From: Diphasiastrum complanatum
Lineage: Eukaryota; Streptophyta; Lycopodiopsida; Lycopodiales; Lycopodiaceae
Length of the DNA stretch: 64,000 nt
Direction of reading: 5' to 3'
Assembly: GCA_029204225.1 (NCBI GenBank)
Contig: CM055113.1
Location: forward strand, 21,225,798 to 21,289,797
Shown here: positions 13,730 through 24,045 of the stretch, in pieces
Layout: every line of letters begins with the position of its first letter
How positions within the stretch are numbered: the first letter of the stretch is position 1
Notes under the pieces: generated by a model
Seen by the model: only the letters and a program-made list of their open reading frames with translations
Told to the model about the DNA's origin: nothing
Database searches by the model: none
Program-made: the position numbers and the translations under genes

Positions 13730-15934
13730 ATGAGCAAATCCGCAGCAAGAATTGTAGTGGGATGCAGCAGCAGATCAGTCCTCTTGCGCAATTCAAACAT
13801 ACCAAGCTCTCTTCGATCTCTTTTTACCCATATTTCTGATGTGGGTTTTGTTCCTAGTTCGAATTTGGTGACTGCAGCTTTGGATGAAGGTGGCTTAAGG
13901 GTTTCTTCACAGAGCAATACTGCTGCTGCTGCTGCAGATGCCGCTCGTCACGGAGGCAAGGTTCCTGTAAAGGGTTTATCAGGGGAAAGCAATAAACTTG
14001 CCCATAGTGCAACAGAAAGAAACTTGCTATTGGAAGAAACTGGGTCAAATTCTAGGTGGGTTGATGGAAAATTCACTGATGTAATGCTTAAAGACGATGA
14101 GGGCTATCAGCTTTTTCAAAGAATGTTGAGAGAAGGTGTCACTCCAAATGCCACCACCTGCAAGGCTGTGATAGTGGGCCTGTGCAAGGCAGGCAAATCA
14201 GATGTGGCCTTCAAATTAATGGAACAGATGGTGGAGGTAGGTTGCACACCTAATCCTTATATGTACAGCCGTTTACTCTCAGGGCTCTGCAAAGATGACA
14301 AGATGGATGAGATTGATAGCCTTTTAGAGTTAATGAGGAAGAATGGGTATTATCCCCATATTTTCACATTTACTGCTTGGGTTCATCGGTTATGCAAAGC
14401 TGGAAGAACAGAAGTGGGTCTGAGGCTCACAGAGAAAATGAGAAAGTGGGGTTATGCTCCAAATGCTGTCACATACGCTGTCCTCTTAGTTGGGCTGTTT
14501 AGAGATAGGAAAGTAGATGAAGCATGCAAACTCTTGCAGTTTATGACCAAGGATGGCTGTAATCCAGATGTGGTAACTTTCAATATCATCATTAAAGGGC
14601 TGTGTCAGAATGGTAAATTAGAAGCAGCTTGTGATTTGCTAGGAGTGATGGTGCAAAGGGGCTCCGTGCCAAGTGTGGTCACCTACAGCACTCTGATTCA
14701 TGGATTTTGCAGAAGAGGCAAAATTGAGAAGGCATTTGAGCTATTTGAGCAAATGAAACAGAGGGCTTGCATGCCAAATGTTGTTACATATAGCAGTCTG
14801 ATTTATGGCTTGTGCAAAGCTGAGAAATTGGATGAAGCATGCAGGTACTTGGAAGTCATGATGACGGAAAATTGCGAACCAAATGTGGTCACTTATAATA
14901 CAGTAGTTGATGGCCTCTGCAAGGCAGGTAGGCTTGATGATGCTCATAACATTGTGGAATTGATGATGTTGAATGGGTGCAGTCCTGATGTCGTTACTTT
15001 TGCTAGTCTCATTGATGGTCTCTGCAAGGCAGGCAACATTGATGAGGCTTTAATGACTTATAGGATCATGAAAGACGGCAACTTTGTTCCTGACAACTGC
15101 ACTTACAACTGTCTGATCAATGGCCTTTGTGAAGCTGACAAGGTGGACGATGCATTCCAGTTGTTGAAGACTATGAAAGAAGCTGGTTGTAGGCCATGCA
15201 ATGTTACCTACACCTCTTTGATGAATGGGCTTTGCAAGGCTAATAGATTGCAAGAAGCAAGAAATCTCTTTGAAAATGCCAGAAGAAATAGTTGCAGGCC
15301 AGATGTAGTCATGTATGGAACTTTGATTGATGGCCTTTGTAAAGCCGGGCAACAGATTCAAGCTTTGGAGATGTATGAAGACATGAAAGTGAATGGCTGC
15401 AAACCGAATAGGTTCATATATAGCAGCCTTATTGATGGGTTTTGCAAAATTGGAGATATGGACGAAGCATTCAAGCTTTTGAATGCAATGACAGACTTTG
15501 GATGTGCGCCCAATATTGTTGTACACAGCAATATTATTGATGGCTTATGTAGGGCCAACAGATTGGAGGAAGCTTATCAATACTTTCTTAGTATTACACG
15601 GAGTGGGTGCCATCCTAATGTAGTCACTTACAGCATCCTTATCAACGGATTTTGCAAGGGGGGAGAGATAGACATGGCCTTGAAGCTTTTAAATGAAATG
15701 AGGAGCAAGGGTTGTGTTCCAAATGTTGTTACATACACCAGCCTTATTTGGGGTCTTTTCAAAGCAGAAAAAATGGCAGAGGCACACAATCTTCTAAGCT
15801 CTATGATAAGTGCTGGATGTGAGCCGAATTCAGTAACTTCTCATGTCTTTACTACTGGCTTCCGAGATGCAGGCAAAGCACTTGTACATATCCAAGGCAT
15901 CCCAAGACAGGAAGGCCAAATGCTTCCAATATGA
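13730..15934 (+). CDS. P-class pentatricopeptide repeat protein
   Basis: Intronless gene for a 734-residue RNA-binding PPR protein, a family that acts in mitochondria or plastids on RNA processing, stability or translation. The ATG at 13730 is chosen because the frame upstream of it has no earlier ATG and the protein then starts with a basic, Ser/Arg-rich leader (MSKSAARIVVGCSSRSVLL) with no acidic residue in about the first 37, typical of an organellar transit peptide. From about residue 141, 16 full 35-residue P motifs run without a gap, each of the form V-T-Y-x-x-L-I-x-G-L-C-K-A-G-K/R-x-x-E-A, and a decayed seventeenth follows. There are no L or S motifs and no E, DYW or SMR domain, so editing activity is not expected. 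The frame is fully open, so it is probably functional. Organelle choice cannot be decided by eye. Confidence 0.95.
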   Translation: MSKSAARIVVGCSSRSVLLRNSNIPSSLRSLFTHISDVGFVPSSNLVTAALDEGGLRVSSQSNTAAAAADAARHGGKVPVKGLSGESNKLAHSATERNLLLEETGSNSRWVDGKFTDVMLKDDEGYQLFQRMLREGVTPNATTCKAVIVGLCKAGKSDVAFKLMEQMVEVGCTPNPYMYSRLLSGLCKDDKMDEIDSLLELMRKNGYYPHIFTFTAWVHRLCKAGRTEVGLRLTEKMRKWGYAPNAVTYAVLLVGLFRDRKVDEACKLLQFMTKDGCNPDVVTFNIIIKGLCQNGKLEAACDLLGVMVQRGSVPSVVTYSTLIHGFCRRGKIEKAFELFEQMKQRACMPNVVTYSSLIYGLCKAEKLDEACRYLEVMMTENCEPNVVTYNTVVDGLCKAGRLDDAHNIVELMMLNGCSPDVVTFASLIDGLCKAGNIDEALMTYRIMKDGNFVPDNCTYNCLINGLCEADKVDDAFQLLKTMKEAGCRPCNVTYTSLMNGLCKANRLQEARNLFENARRNSCRPDVVMYGTLIDGLCKAGQQIQALEMYEDMKVNGCKPNRFIYSSLIDGFCKIGDMDEAFKLLNAMTDFGCAPNIVVHSNIIDGLCRANRLEEAYQYFLSITRSGCHPNVVTYSILINGFCKGGEIDMALKLLNEMRSKGCVPNVVTYTSLIWGLFKAEKMAEAHNLLSSMISAGCEPNSVTSHVFTTGFRDAGKALVHIQGIPRQEGQMLPI

Positions 15935-15973
15935 TAGCAGTGCTAATTTTCATTGGCAAAGTGCTTCACATAT

Positions 15974-16307
15974 ACAAGTTATCTAAAGAATTGGTGTAAC
16001 CCTTATAATTTGATGGTAGTACTTGTCAACTGGGAATCTCTATCAGGTAACTAGCTATTTTGCGGGATGTGAACGTTGACAGGTTCTGGTATTTGCTTCT
16101 TCATGTTCACACTTCATTTAAAAAAAACCTTACCCCGAGAACAAGTTATCTAAAGAATTGGTGTAACCCTTATAATTTGATGGTAGTACTTGTCAACTGG
16201 GAATCTCTATCAGGTAACTAGCTATTTTGCGGGATGTGAACGTTGACAGGTTCTGGTATTTGCTTCTTCATGTTCACACTTCATTTAAAAAAAACCTTAC
16301 CCCGAGA
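15974..16307 (+). repeat. Perfect 167-bp tandem duplication
   Basis: Two head-to-tail copies (15974-16140 and 16141-16307), each from ACAAGTTATCTAAAGAATTG to CCTTACCCCGAGA. I find no difference between them by eye, including the run of eight A. They start 40 bases after the PPR stop codon, so they probably lie in its 3' untranslated region. Confidence 0.93.
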
Positions 16308-17740
16308 ACTTTGAATTCTACGTCAGGAAGCTCCTGTTGAAAGGTTACTCCCTACAAGCATAGATCAAACAATCTACAGTGCCTGGAATAATTCACAAAG
16401 AGAGTTTTCTAAAGGCTGTACAAAGTTTTTCAAAAGGTCATTATTTCTGATGTTTGGGAATAGGAGTTCGATTAGGATGTGGTACTTTTTACGAGGCGAG
16501 TAATACAATTATTCAATAAAAGGATGTCATCTGCTTTTTCGGTACATTATTTTTTGAATGGCCAAACTGTTGGCAATATTCAACTTGATATCACGAGTGG
16601 ACATGAGAGATACATATTCTTGCAAGGTTGGCTCTACTCAGTTTCTCAAGTTCGTTATTTGCTGTGTGGCAATGTTTGTATGTAATCACCACTGAAATGA
16701 CATCGAAACATTTGTTAGGCTAGATTGTTCCATGTGCCATGTGCTGTTATTTGGTATGCTCAGCCATCAAGTGTGCTAGGCCATCAAGTGTGCTATTTGG
16801 CGTGCTAGGCCATCAAGTGCAGCTGCATTGCAATGCTGGAAGAGCAAAATGTAGGTTATCTACCAGCTTTTGAAGCAAATAGAAGGTAAACAAGCAAGGT
16901 TCTCTCTATCTGGTCGCAAATGATTCCATGCTAGCATCATTTTTTTTCTATTCAATCCCGTTTGTATTTTACTGTACCGGATCTTTCTTATTCTTAATGT
17001 GGCTAGTTTCTCTCTTATTCTAGATTTGTCTTGCTTTTCTTGTATATGGTTATCACTAAATTTGAATCAAGTGGATCTGAAATTAGATTTGTATCAAATT
17101 TTTTAAGGTTTGAACATTTTCTGAATTTTTTGAATTGACCAAAATACCCGAAAAAAATCAGCAAAAGCAAAAGTGGCTTTTAACATATTTTTTCTGTAGG
17201 GCACCTTCATGCTACCTCTCGCACCCTAGCTTTTGATGTATCTTAAGTGAGTGCCATTTGAGAATTTTTTTTACACTAGTTTTAAATTCTAGCAAGATGC
17301 AGAACAAAGGCATATGTCTTGCATCCAAATCAGTAGAAGTCTGAATCGATCCCCAAAGTGCTTGTTTAGGCTCATCAAGTGTATGATCAATCAAGATAGC
17401 TTCAGATTGATCAAGGTCAAGCTGTTTGTTTGATGTATTGAATAAGAAATTGCATTAAGAGCGTGACAGCGCCAACATGGTTTGATTGCCTTCCAATTCT
17501 TCAAACATTAGGAAGTGACTACTATTCATTTTTATAGACTTCTAGAGATCCTTTTTGAACCAATGAAGTAGTTCAGGTTTTTTTTTGTTGCATAAGGGTT
17601 ACGGTTTTAAGAATATCATGAAAAAAGATTGAACTATCATGGACATACTGATATGTCTTTAGTATTTCAGCATTTGGTATGATCTACGAAGCCATAAGAG
17701 AGAAGGTAATTTAACCTAAGAAGGAAAGAGTGGATGAATG
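16308..17740. other. No recognisable gene
   Basis: Non-coding. Contains a small triplication of GGCCATCAAGTG(TGCTA) between about 16750 and 16820. The first part may be PPR 3' untranslated sequence. No other structure recognised. Confidence 0.5.
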
Positions 17741-18330
17741 ACTAGAGAGGATTCACGTGGGATCGTAGAGCTACGGTGTGTTCTTTATTGGTGATGGTTG
17801 ACTGACAGTCAATTCATTCATGGTGTTCTTGGTTACTCTCGTGGAAGCACGTACTTTGTCAAGGCTATAGCTAATTCAGGTGGAAAGAGTGCAGAGAGGC
17901 TATGTGAGAATGGGCTGAAGCTGTGAAGTAGGTTGGAGCATATATTGTCATTGAAATTTTTGGTGATGACGAGTCATTGAATGCTGTTGGGGGAGACTAT
18001 TGATGGAGTTATTCCCACCATTTGGCTCACACCTTCCATGGCTCATTGCTTGAATAATTTCTTGAAACATATGGGGAAGTCGGAGTGGGTTGCTCCTCTC
18101 ATAGTGTTCATCATCACGATTTTCTTTCCATTATTTGTAAGTTTTCAAGCAAGGACCCATTGAAATAATTAGAGATCTGATTTTCTTGAAATTTTATCTT
18201 GTGAGGTGCGATGTTCTTTGAAGCCTACTTGTGGTTGCATGCGAGTGGATGAACTAGCGTATGCATGGAAGCTTCTTTGGTCTTTGGATGGTTGTTTTTG
18301 GATTGATGTGAAGCACTAAATTGATGTGAC
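17741..18330 (+). pseudogene. Decayed hAT transposase (DUF659-type) fragment
   Basis: The plus strand carries a broken frame resembling the central part of plant hAT transposases. In order: FIGDG then TDSQFIHGVLGYSRGSTYFV and KAIANSGGKSAE, matching 'SDGWTD....LINF...S..G..FLKS.DAS...K.AE'; then PTIWLTPSMAHCLNNFLKHM with GKSEWVAPLI, matching 'FWTPCAAHC.DLML.DIGK..WV...I'; then a segment near 18215-18320 with DELAYAWKLLWSL. Several frameshifts and stops separate these. No terminal inverted repeats or 8-bp target duplication were identified. Family assignment rests on the order and spacing of blocks, since individual residues are poorly conserved. Confidence 0.6.
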
Positions 18331-18339
18331 AAGCCCAAA

Positions 18340-20700
18340 TTTTTTCCATGATGAGGCTTGTGGATGGAGATGAGCCTTGTGCTGTTAGTTATTATGAGGG
18401 GATGGACTTGATGATAGAGAACAAGGTGAAGATGGAGACAAGGTGAAGATGAGAGATGTGCACAATTGAAGGGCATGGTTGTGACTTCTTGGGAGCAATC
18501 TCAGCTTTTTTGTGAGTCTGGCTCCTTTCGAGTAGTTGTGGAGTTCTTGTGGCAATATAGCCACCCTGAAGAGGAATCACTTGGGAATGAAAAGGCTAGT
18601 GGCCTTTTTTTGGCAAATGCAGACCTCTGTTTGCTAGAGTTGTTAGAGTCGCGGTTTAAGCCCAAGTCTTTCATTGGCTTCAATGAGAAAGGGCTCTTAT
18701 TTTGTAGGTGTACCCTCTTCCGCAATTTTGAATGAGCATGATCCATGAATTTTGGGTTTTGCATGTTGTGAGCACGTATAATGATATGTTAGTGCATATC
18801 CTAAGAAATTTGAAAACTTTGATGATGTGGCATATTTTATGCAAATTCAAGTTGTTGTTTTTAGGTTGATGCACAACAGTTACATAGTTAAGCTAAGATT
18901 GCAATGCATTGTGCAAATGGAAACTGTGAAATTTGTAACCAAATTTTCTCATAAATATATGCATATTTCAAGAAATTTGAAAATTTTGATGATGTGGCAT
19001 ATTTTATCCTTATGCATATTTTAAATTGTCGTATGCACTTTTTCTTTTGGGTTTGTCGTTTTGGAATTACCCTAACTTCAGCAACATGATGGAACTGAAC
19101 GAGTACTCTGAAGAGGTGTCTGTAAAGTAACACCTAGAGGGTTGGCAAAAGATATTGCACTATGAAGATATTGCAATAGGAAACACGTTAAGTTTCATCA
19201 TAAGACGGAGTTAGTGAAAGCCGTTAATGAATGAGATTGACTTATTCTGTAAGCAATGCATATGTGTGGCCGAAGAACTTTCTGGGCATGCGCTTGATTG
19301 TATCGTTCTTGGAATGCTAGATGTTGCTTGATCTTATGATTGCCCTCTGTATCTCCATATTCATTGCTTCATCTCTTCCATATTGACTATGCATTTGTGT
19401 AACTTCCTACATGGTACCAGAGTTTGTCAACAAATTCCAACAGTCCAACAGTCATTGGTTGTATCTAAGCTAGCCCAAGTGTAAGCCATCAAGCCAATAG
19501 CTACTTGCAATCGACCACTGCTGATGAGGCCATACCTCTATTTGTAATTTCCGAGGATTTCAAATTAGGGCTAGGTGTTTGCCTTGCCAACCACTGAAAC
19601 CATAATATATCCAACTTGCCATGTGGTTGCATTTATAATCTTAATCAGAAAGCAGGCTGTTTATAAAAGGCTTCGATGCCTGCCGATCATGGGGAATGCC
19701 CAAGAGGATTATCATATGCACTCTCTGAGCTCCCAACAATCAAGTGTATATAATCACCAAGGCTAGCTCACTTTGAGTTTGCAACTTTTGTCAGTTCTAC
19801 ATTGAACAATATAGTGGTTTATTGAAGATGCAAATGAGTTGGGCCAATTCAAATGTTGGAATATGAAGCAGCATAAGGTTTTGCTTCCTTGTGACAGAAA
19901 TGTTTTGTGTGATAGGCTATGTTTTGGATCAAGCCCAAACTTCAGAGTTTTGCTCATTATACCTGTGGCAGAATTTTTTATGTGATGTGCTATATGCCGT
20001 ATTTGGAAATCTATTTAGGTTTTTTGGCCCAAATTCGTTTTAGGCATGTGCATTTCAGATTGTCTTTGAATGCTTCTGTACACAGTGACTTCGTTTTCCT
20101 ATGAGAGAGTTTCTTGAAATTCGAGCAACAGCTTCATTATATCTTGTGCTGTAATCTGGTCTTTCCAAAGTATTTTCTATATGTATACATCAATACTCAT
20201 CCTCGATTGCTCACTCTTCTCGTGCAGAGTGTGTGGGTTTTTTGCATAACTCTTCTAGAGAGGGGTTTAGCTCTTTTTGATATTTTTGATATATTTTTTG
20301 AAAACCTTTTTGAAGCGTTTTTCAAAGTAACTAGAGCCCTGCTACTGTACTTTTTCCGAGCTTGTAGAAATTGTACGTGTGGAGACGTTTTCGGATGCAA
20401 ACACGGCCTTTCAACGTGTCTATTCTGTCCAGTATGTGTGATCATGTTGTCTTCCTATAGTATTTAAATCTGCCCATTTGTTCTATGCAACTTATATGGC
20501 ATGCGGTCCTTCAGCTATTATGAGATATTGCATCTTAGCATTTTCTCATATCACATGATTGTCTGGAGGGCTTTTCTTTGAGCCATTTTATCTCAAAAGA
20601 TGATGAGATCACCATGCGATGACGTTATGCCCTTCTTCCTTGTAGATTACAATTAAATGCATTAAATCGATGGAAATCAAAGTGGTTGACATCTTTATAT
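18340..20700. other. No recognisable gene; one small direct repeat
   Basis: Non-coding as far as I can see. AAGAAATTTGAAAA(C/T)TTTGATGATGTGGCATATTTTAT occurs at about 18803-18838 and 18971-19007. An open frame of 89 codons at 18466-18735 and one of 117 at 20114-20467 have no family motif and opposite-strand frames of similar length overlap them. Confidence 0.45.
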
Positions 20701-20707
20701 CAGACAT

Positions 20708-20955
20708 GAGGGTCCGGGCCGGGCGTGGCCATTTCATGTCCGCGCCTGGCGCCCGGGTGCGTCCGCGTCCGACCCCTGGGAGTGGGGTCGGGCACGCCCA
20801 TTTTTTTAAAATTTTTTTTTAGGCTGGACGCGTCCAGCGTCCGGGCGCAGGCGCGTCTGGGTCCCGGGTGCGCGCCCGGGAACCGAACGTATTTAAAAAA
20901 AAAAAAAAAAACAGAAAACAGGCCCCAGACCCCTCATCCGCGCTACCGCAGACCC
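20708..20955. repeat. GC-rich island with A/T runs
   Basis: A sharply GC-rich, CpG-dense block in AT-rich surroundings. It contains repeated GCGCC/GTCC words (GCGCCTGGCGCCCGGGTGCG, GGGTGCGCGCCCGGG), a T-run near 20800-20820 and an A-run near 20894-20911. It ends directly at the (AG)n tract. It has no open frame of note. It may be the target or leader of a repeat element; its identity is unknown. Confidence 0.5.
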
Positions 20956-20958
20956 ACG

Positions 20959-20960
<2 letters not shown>

Positions 20961-21030
<70 letters not shown>
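20961..21030. repeat. (AG)n microsatellite at the LINE 3' end
   Basis: Seventy bases of uninterrupted AG repeat. On the minus strand it reads (CT)n and follows directly after the LINE's last transcribed-strand sequence, which contains AATAAAG at 21035-21041. Confidence 0.95.
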
Positions 21031-21035
<5 letters not shown>

Positions 21036-21274
21036 TTTATTAACGTCTTTTGGGCACCCGTGGGTGCATAAGAACAAAAAGAAAATATGTACAAGCAACA
21101 GTGGGAGCATCATCCATAGGAGGACGTGGCCGTAAAATGCTATAAACTAGCTACGAATGAAAGTAGAACAAAGTAGAAGTGAAATAAGCCCACAACTCGA
21201 GCCAGGTATAACAGAAGAACTACAGAAAAAGTACCAATGCCAACAACCCGGGCCAAGTGGAGAATAAGTACATA

Positions 21275-23724
21275 TCAGCGAAAGTAAGTGTGAAGTGTTC
21301 GCTGAGTGGAGCGTACAGTTGGCCCCGATGGAGGCGAGTGTTGACTACATCTGGGCTTTTTCCGCGGTGGCACAACGATAGGAATCTCATCATCGGAGTC
21401 ATCAGCATGTGCTCGAGTCCGAAAGAAGCTAGTGAGAAGCAGCTGCTGGGAGTCTAACCCCAGGTGATCTGATATAGGCAGATGAGACTGACGGAGAGTA
21501 AGCATCTCACGAACAAGAAGTCCCAAGCAACGAGCATCAAGATAGGAGACAAAACTGCGAAGTGTATGTGGGCCATCGCGAAAGAGACAATAATACCTCC
21601 CCCGTATCTCATAATACAACGGACATCTGAGGAGGAAATGAGCTTCATCTTCCACCTCCTGCAACGAGCACAAGCGACATAGACGACCGACCTCAATAGC
21701 AAGCTGATGAGAGGAAATGTGCAACTGCCCAAGACGATAGCGCAGGCCGTGTGATAGGGGCTGTGAGGGATAGAGCGGCAACAATGGCAAACCAGAAGGA
21801 TCTAGAGAGAGGAAGTGTGTCTGGTAACAGCTCAGTCGAATGCGGGAAGGTGGGAGGAAGCTCCAAGTCTGCTGCATATATTGACGGAATAAATAGCCTC
21901 GGACATATGAATGCGTACCACGAGGAAGATCCATGATAGAGATGCCCAGATGTCGTAAGAGATCAGACACTTGTTGGTACTAGGATAGCTTGGCGTGGGA
22001 ATAAGCTAGGACACGTTAAGAAGTAACCGCAACAACTATGTATTTATTCGGGTGAGATGCACGAATCTCCTGAATCCGTTGAAGAAAAAGAATAAGACGG
22101 AAAAAGCCCTCAAGGATGATCGGAGGAGTAGCAAACTCAGCACATAGGATATCATGAGGGGTGGTAGTCTTGGCACTTACCATGCGACCCAACATAGTGG
22201 CCTGAATGCGGGAAATGTCTGCCCAGTCCCGGATAGAAAGTCTTGACAACCAAATCTTGGAGGCATACATTACTGCTGGAACCACCCGTGTGTGAAACAA
22301 TTGGCATCTAGTAGTGGGATCAAAAATATGATTCATCGCTCAAACTGGACCAATGCTGAAAGATCGGAAGAAATGTGCGCAAATGCAACCTGGCGGAAAC
22401 CAAGAAGAGGCGCAGTAAACAGGACTCCCAAGTAAGCATAAGAGGCAACGATGTCAACTTTCTGGCCTTCATAGAAGAATTGATAATTGTGAAAACTTTG
22501 TCGATTGGTGTTGAAAATCATGATCTTCGTTTTTTTTAAGTTAACAGAGAGATCCCAAGCAACACAAAACCGATGTAAGCCCTGTAAGTGACACTACAAC
22601 CCTTTTGGTGAGGGAGAAAGCAGGACAATGTCATCAACATAAAGCAGAATGGGGATGAGCAAATGAGCCAGCGGGCAACCATCTCCACCTTCTTCACGAA
22701 TGAGGCACTCAAGATCATCAATATAAAGTGCAAACAGTGGAGGGGATAGTGGACAGCCTTGCTTGACGGCAACAGTGCTACGGATGGGAGAAGACAAATT
22801 AGTACCTAGCCGAATACGTGCTAGAACTCTCTCATACAAAGCAACCACTGCCGCGTGAATAGAGTCGGAAAAGCCAAGTTGATGTAGTCTGCTGATCAAA
22901 AGATGACGGGGAACAATATCAAAGGCCTTAGAGAGATAATGAAACAAGCAAATACCTTCTGCCCATATGCTTTGCCTCCTCAATGATGGTACGTAGAGTG
23001 CGGAAGCTAGCCTGGCCAGTCGCATACAATAGTCGAGAATCAGCCTCTGCCGTAACGAAGTTCTGGAGAATAGTGGTGTACAACTTGGCCATGGTATGAC
23101 CAATCATAATAGTGCGATAGTTGTGGACATTAATGGCATCACCTGCTTTAAGAATGGGATGAAGGAGATTGGTGGCCCAAGGTATGGGGAAACCATCAAC
23201 GACAGAGCGGTTGAAACAGTTGGCCATGAAAGGGGAGGCGGGTTTGGCAATTGGTTTGAGGAGCTTGGCTGAAAGGAGGTCAATATCAAACGTACGGTAC
23301 GATTGTTCTTGAGTTTGCAAATGGTGGCTTCAACCATGTCAGGAGAAAAGAGGTCACAGTGGGTAGGACGAGAATAAAGAGAGATAGAAGGGTGAGCAGT
23401 TGTATATAGGTTGGTTGCATAGTCGACCCAGGATTGAAGAGGGATGGGTGCAATGGATAGGGGCTTATGAAGAAAGACCTTCCAAAAAGTAGCCGAGGAA
23501 GTAGAGTGGAGGGAGCGAAGGAGGTAGGAGGAACGAGAAGAAAAGTAGGCCACGTTCTTTTTGCGGAGAAGAGAACAAAGCCGCTTTTCTGCGGAAGAAG
23601 ACAGTGTAGAATTGGAGAATTTGAGGAACTCGACATATTTCTGGAAGAAAGAACAGTTGTTGTCATACCATTTTGTAATAGATCCTAACACCACAGTAGG
23701 GCAAACACTAACGGATCCACCCAA
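21275..23724 (-). pseudogene. LINE ORF2 remnant: reverse transcriptase and C-terminal zinc motif
   Basis: Read from right to left: linker after the endonuclease (KRLCSLLRKKNVAYFSSRSS), RT N-terminal blocks (FDIDLLSAKLLKPIAKPAS, GDAINVHNYRTIMIG), RT core with KAFDIVPRHLLISRLHQLGF, VKQGCPLSPPLFALYIDDLE and the catalytic YVDDIVLLSPS, then the thumb/connection region, and at 21275-21970 a C-terminal part with the zinc-binding motif CRLCSLQEVEDEAHFLLRC. The very end has an acidic patch (DDSDDE), a basic patch (PPRKKPR) and QRTLHTYFR before the stop. Frameshifts near 23290, 22590, 22335 and 21970 break it into pieces, and no single protein can be made. The RT and zinc motifs make the LINE assignment firm. 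Confidence 0.85.
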
Positions 23725-24031
23725 CCTTGCCTACTCCCTGATATAGAGTAAGCCCCTCCTAGCCCAGTGTGAGGACTGGTAGCGTGCAACTGCCAAGTGT
23801 CTGCCACGTGGCACTGACGTGGCCGACTGCACGTCGGGACCCAACTAGGGGCCCTGTCCTGCTGACAAGGTCCCTAGACTGTGTTAGGCCCGCCATGGCT
23901 ATGGACCATGCTGGGGCACACTACTCACACTGTCTTGCCCTGTTGGTCGTGTACGCTGGACACGACCTTGACTGTGGTATCTGACCTATCTGTGTTCTGT
24001 AGGGTTCGGCACTGGTCACGAGCCCGTAACA
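23674..24031 (-). repeat. 3' LTR of chromovirus
   Basis: Starts TGTAATAGATCC and ends CCCGTAACA on the plus strand, giving TG...CA ends. 358 bp, the same length as the other LTR. It contains CTGATATAGAGTAAGCCCCT. Confidence 0.93.
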
Positions 24032-24045
24032 CCCTCCCCCTTAAG
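24032..24045 (-). other. Polypurine tract of chromovirus
   Basis: CCCTCCCCCTTAAG on the plus strand is CTTAAGGGGGAGGG in element orientation, directly upstream of the 3' LTR. Confidence 0.8.

Noticed and set aside
14741-15558. Minus-strand open frames of up to 158 codons under the PPR gene
   Set aside because: They are antisense shadows of the repeated PPR codons and repeat with the same 105-base period.
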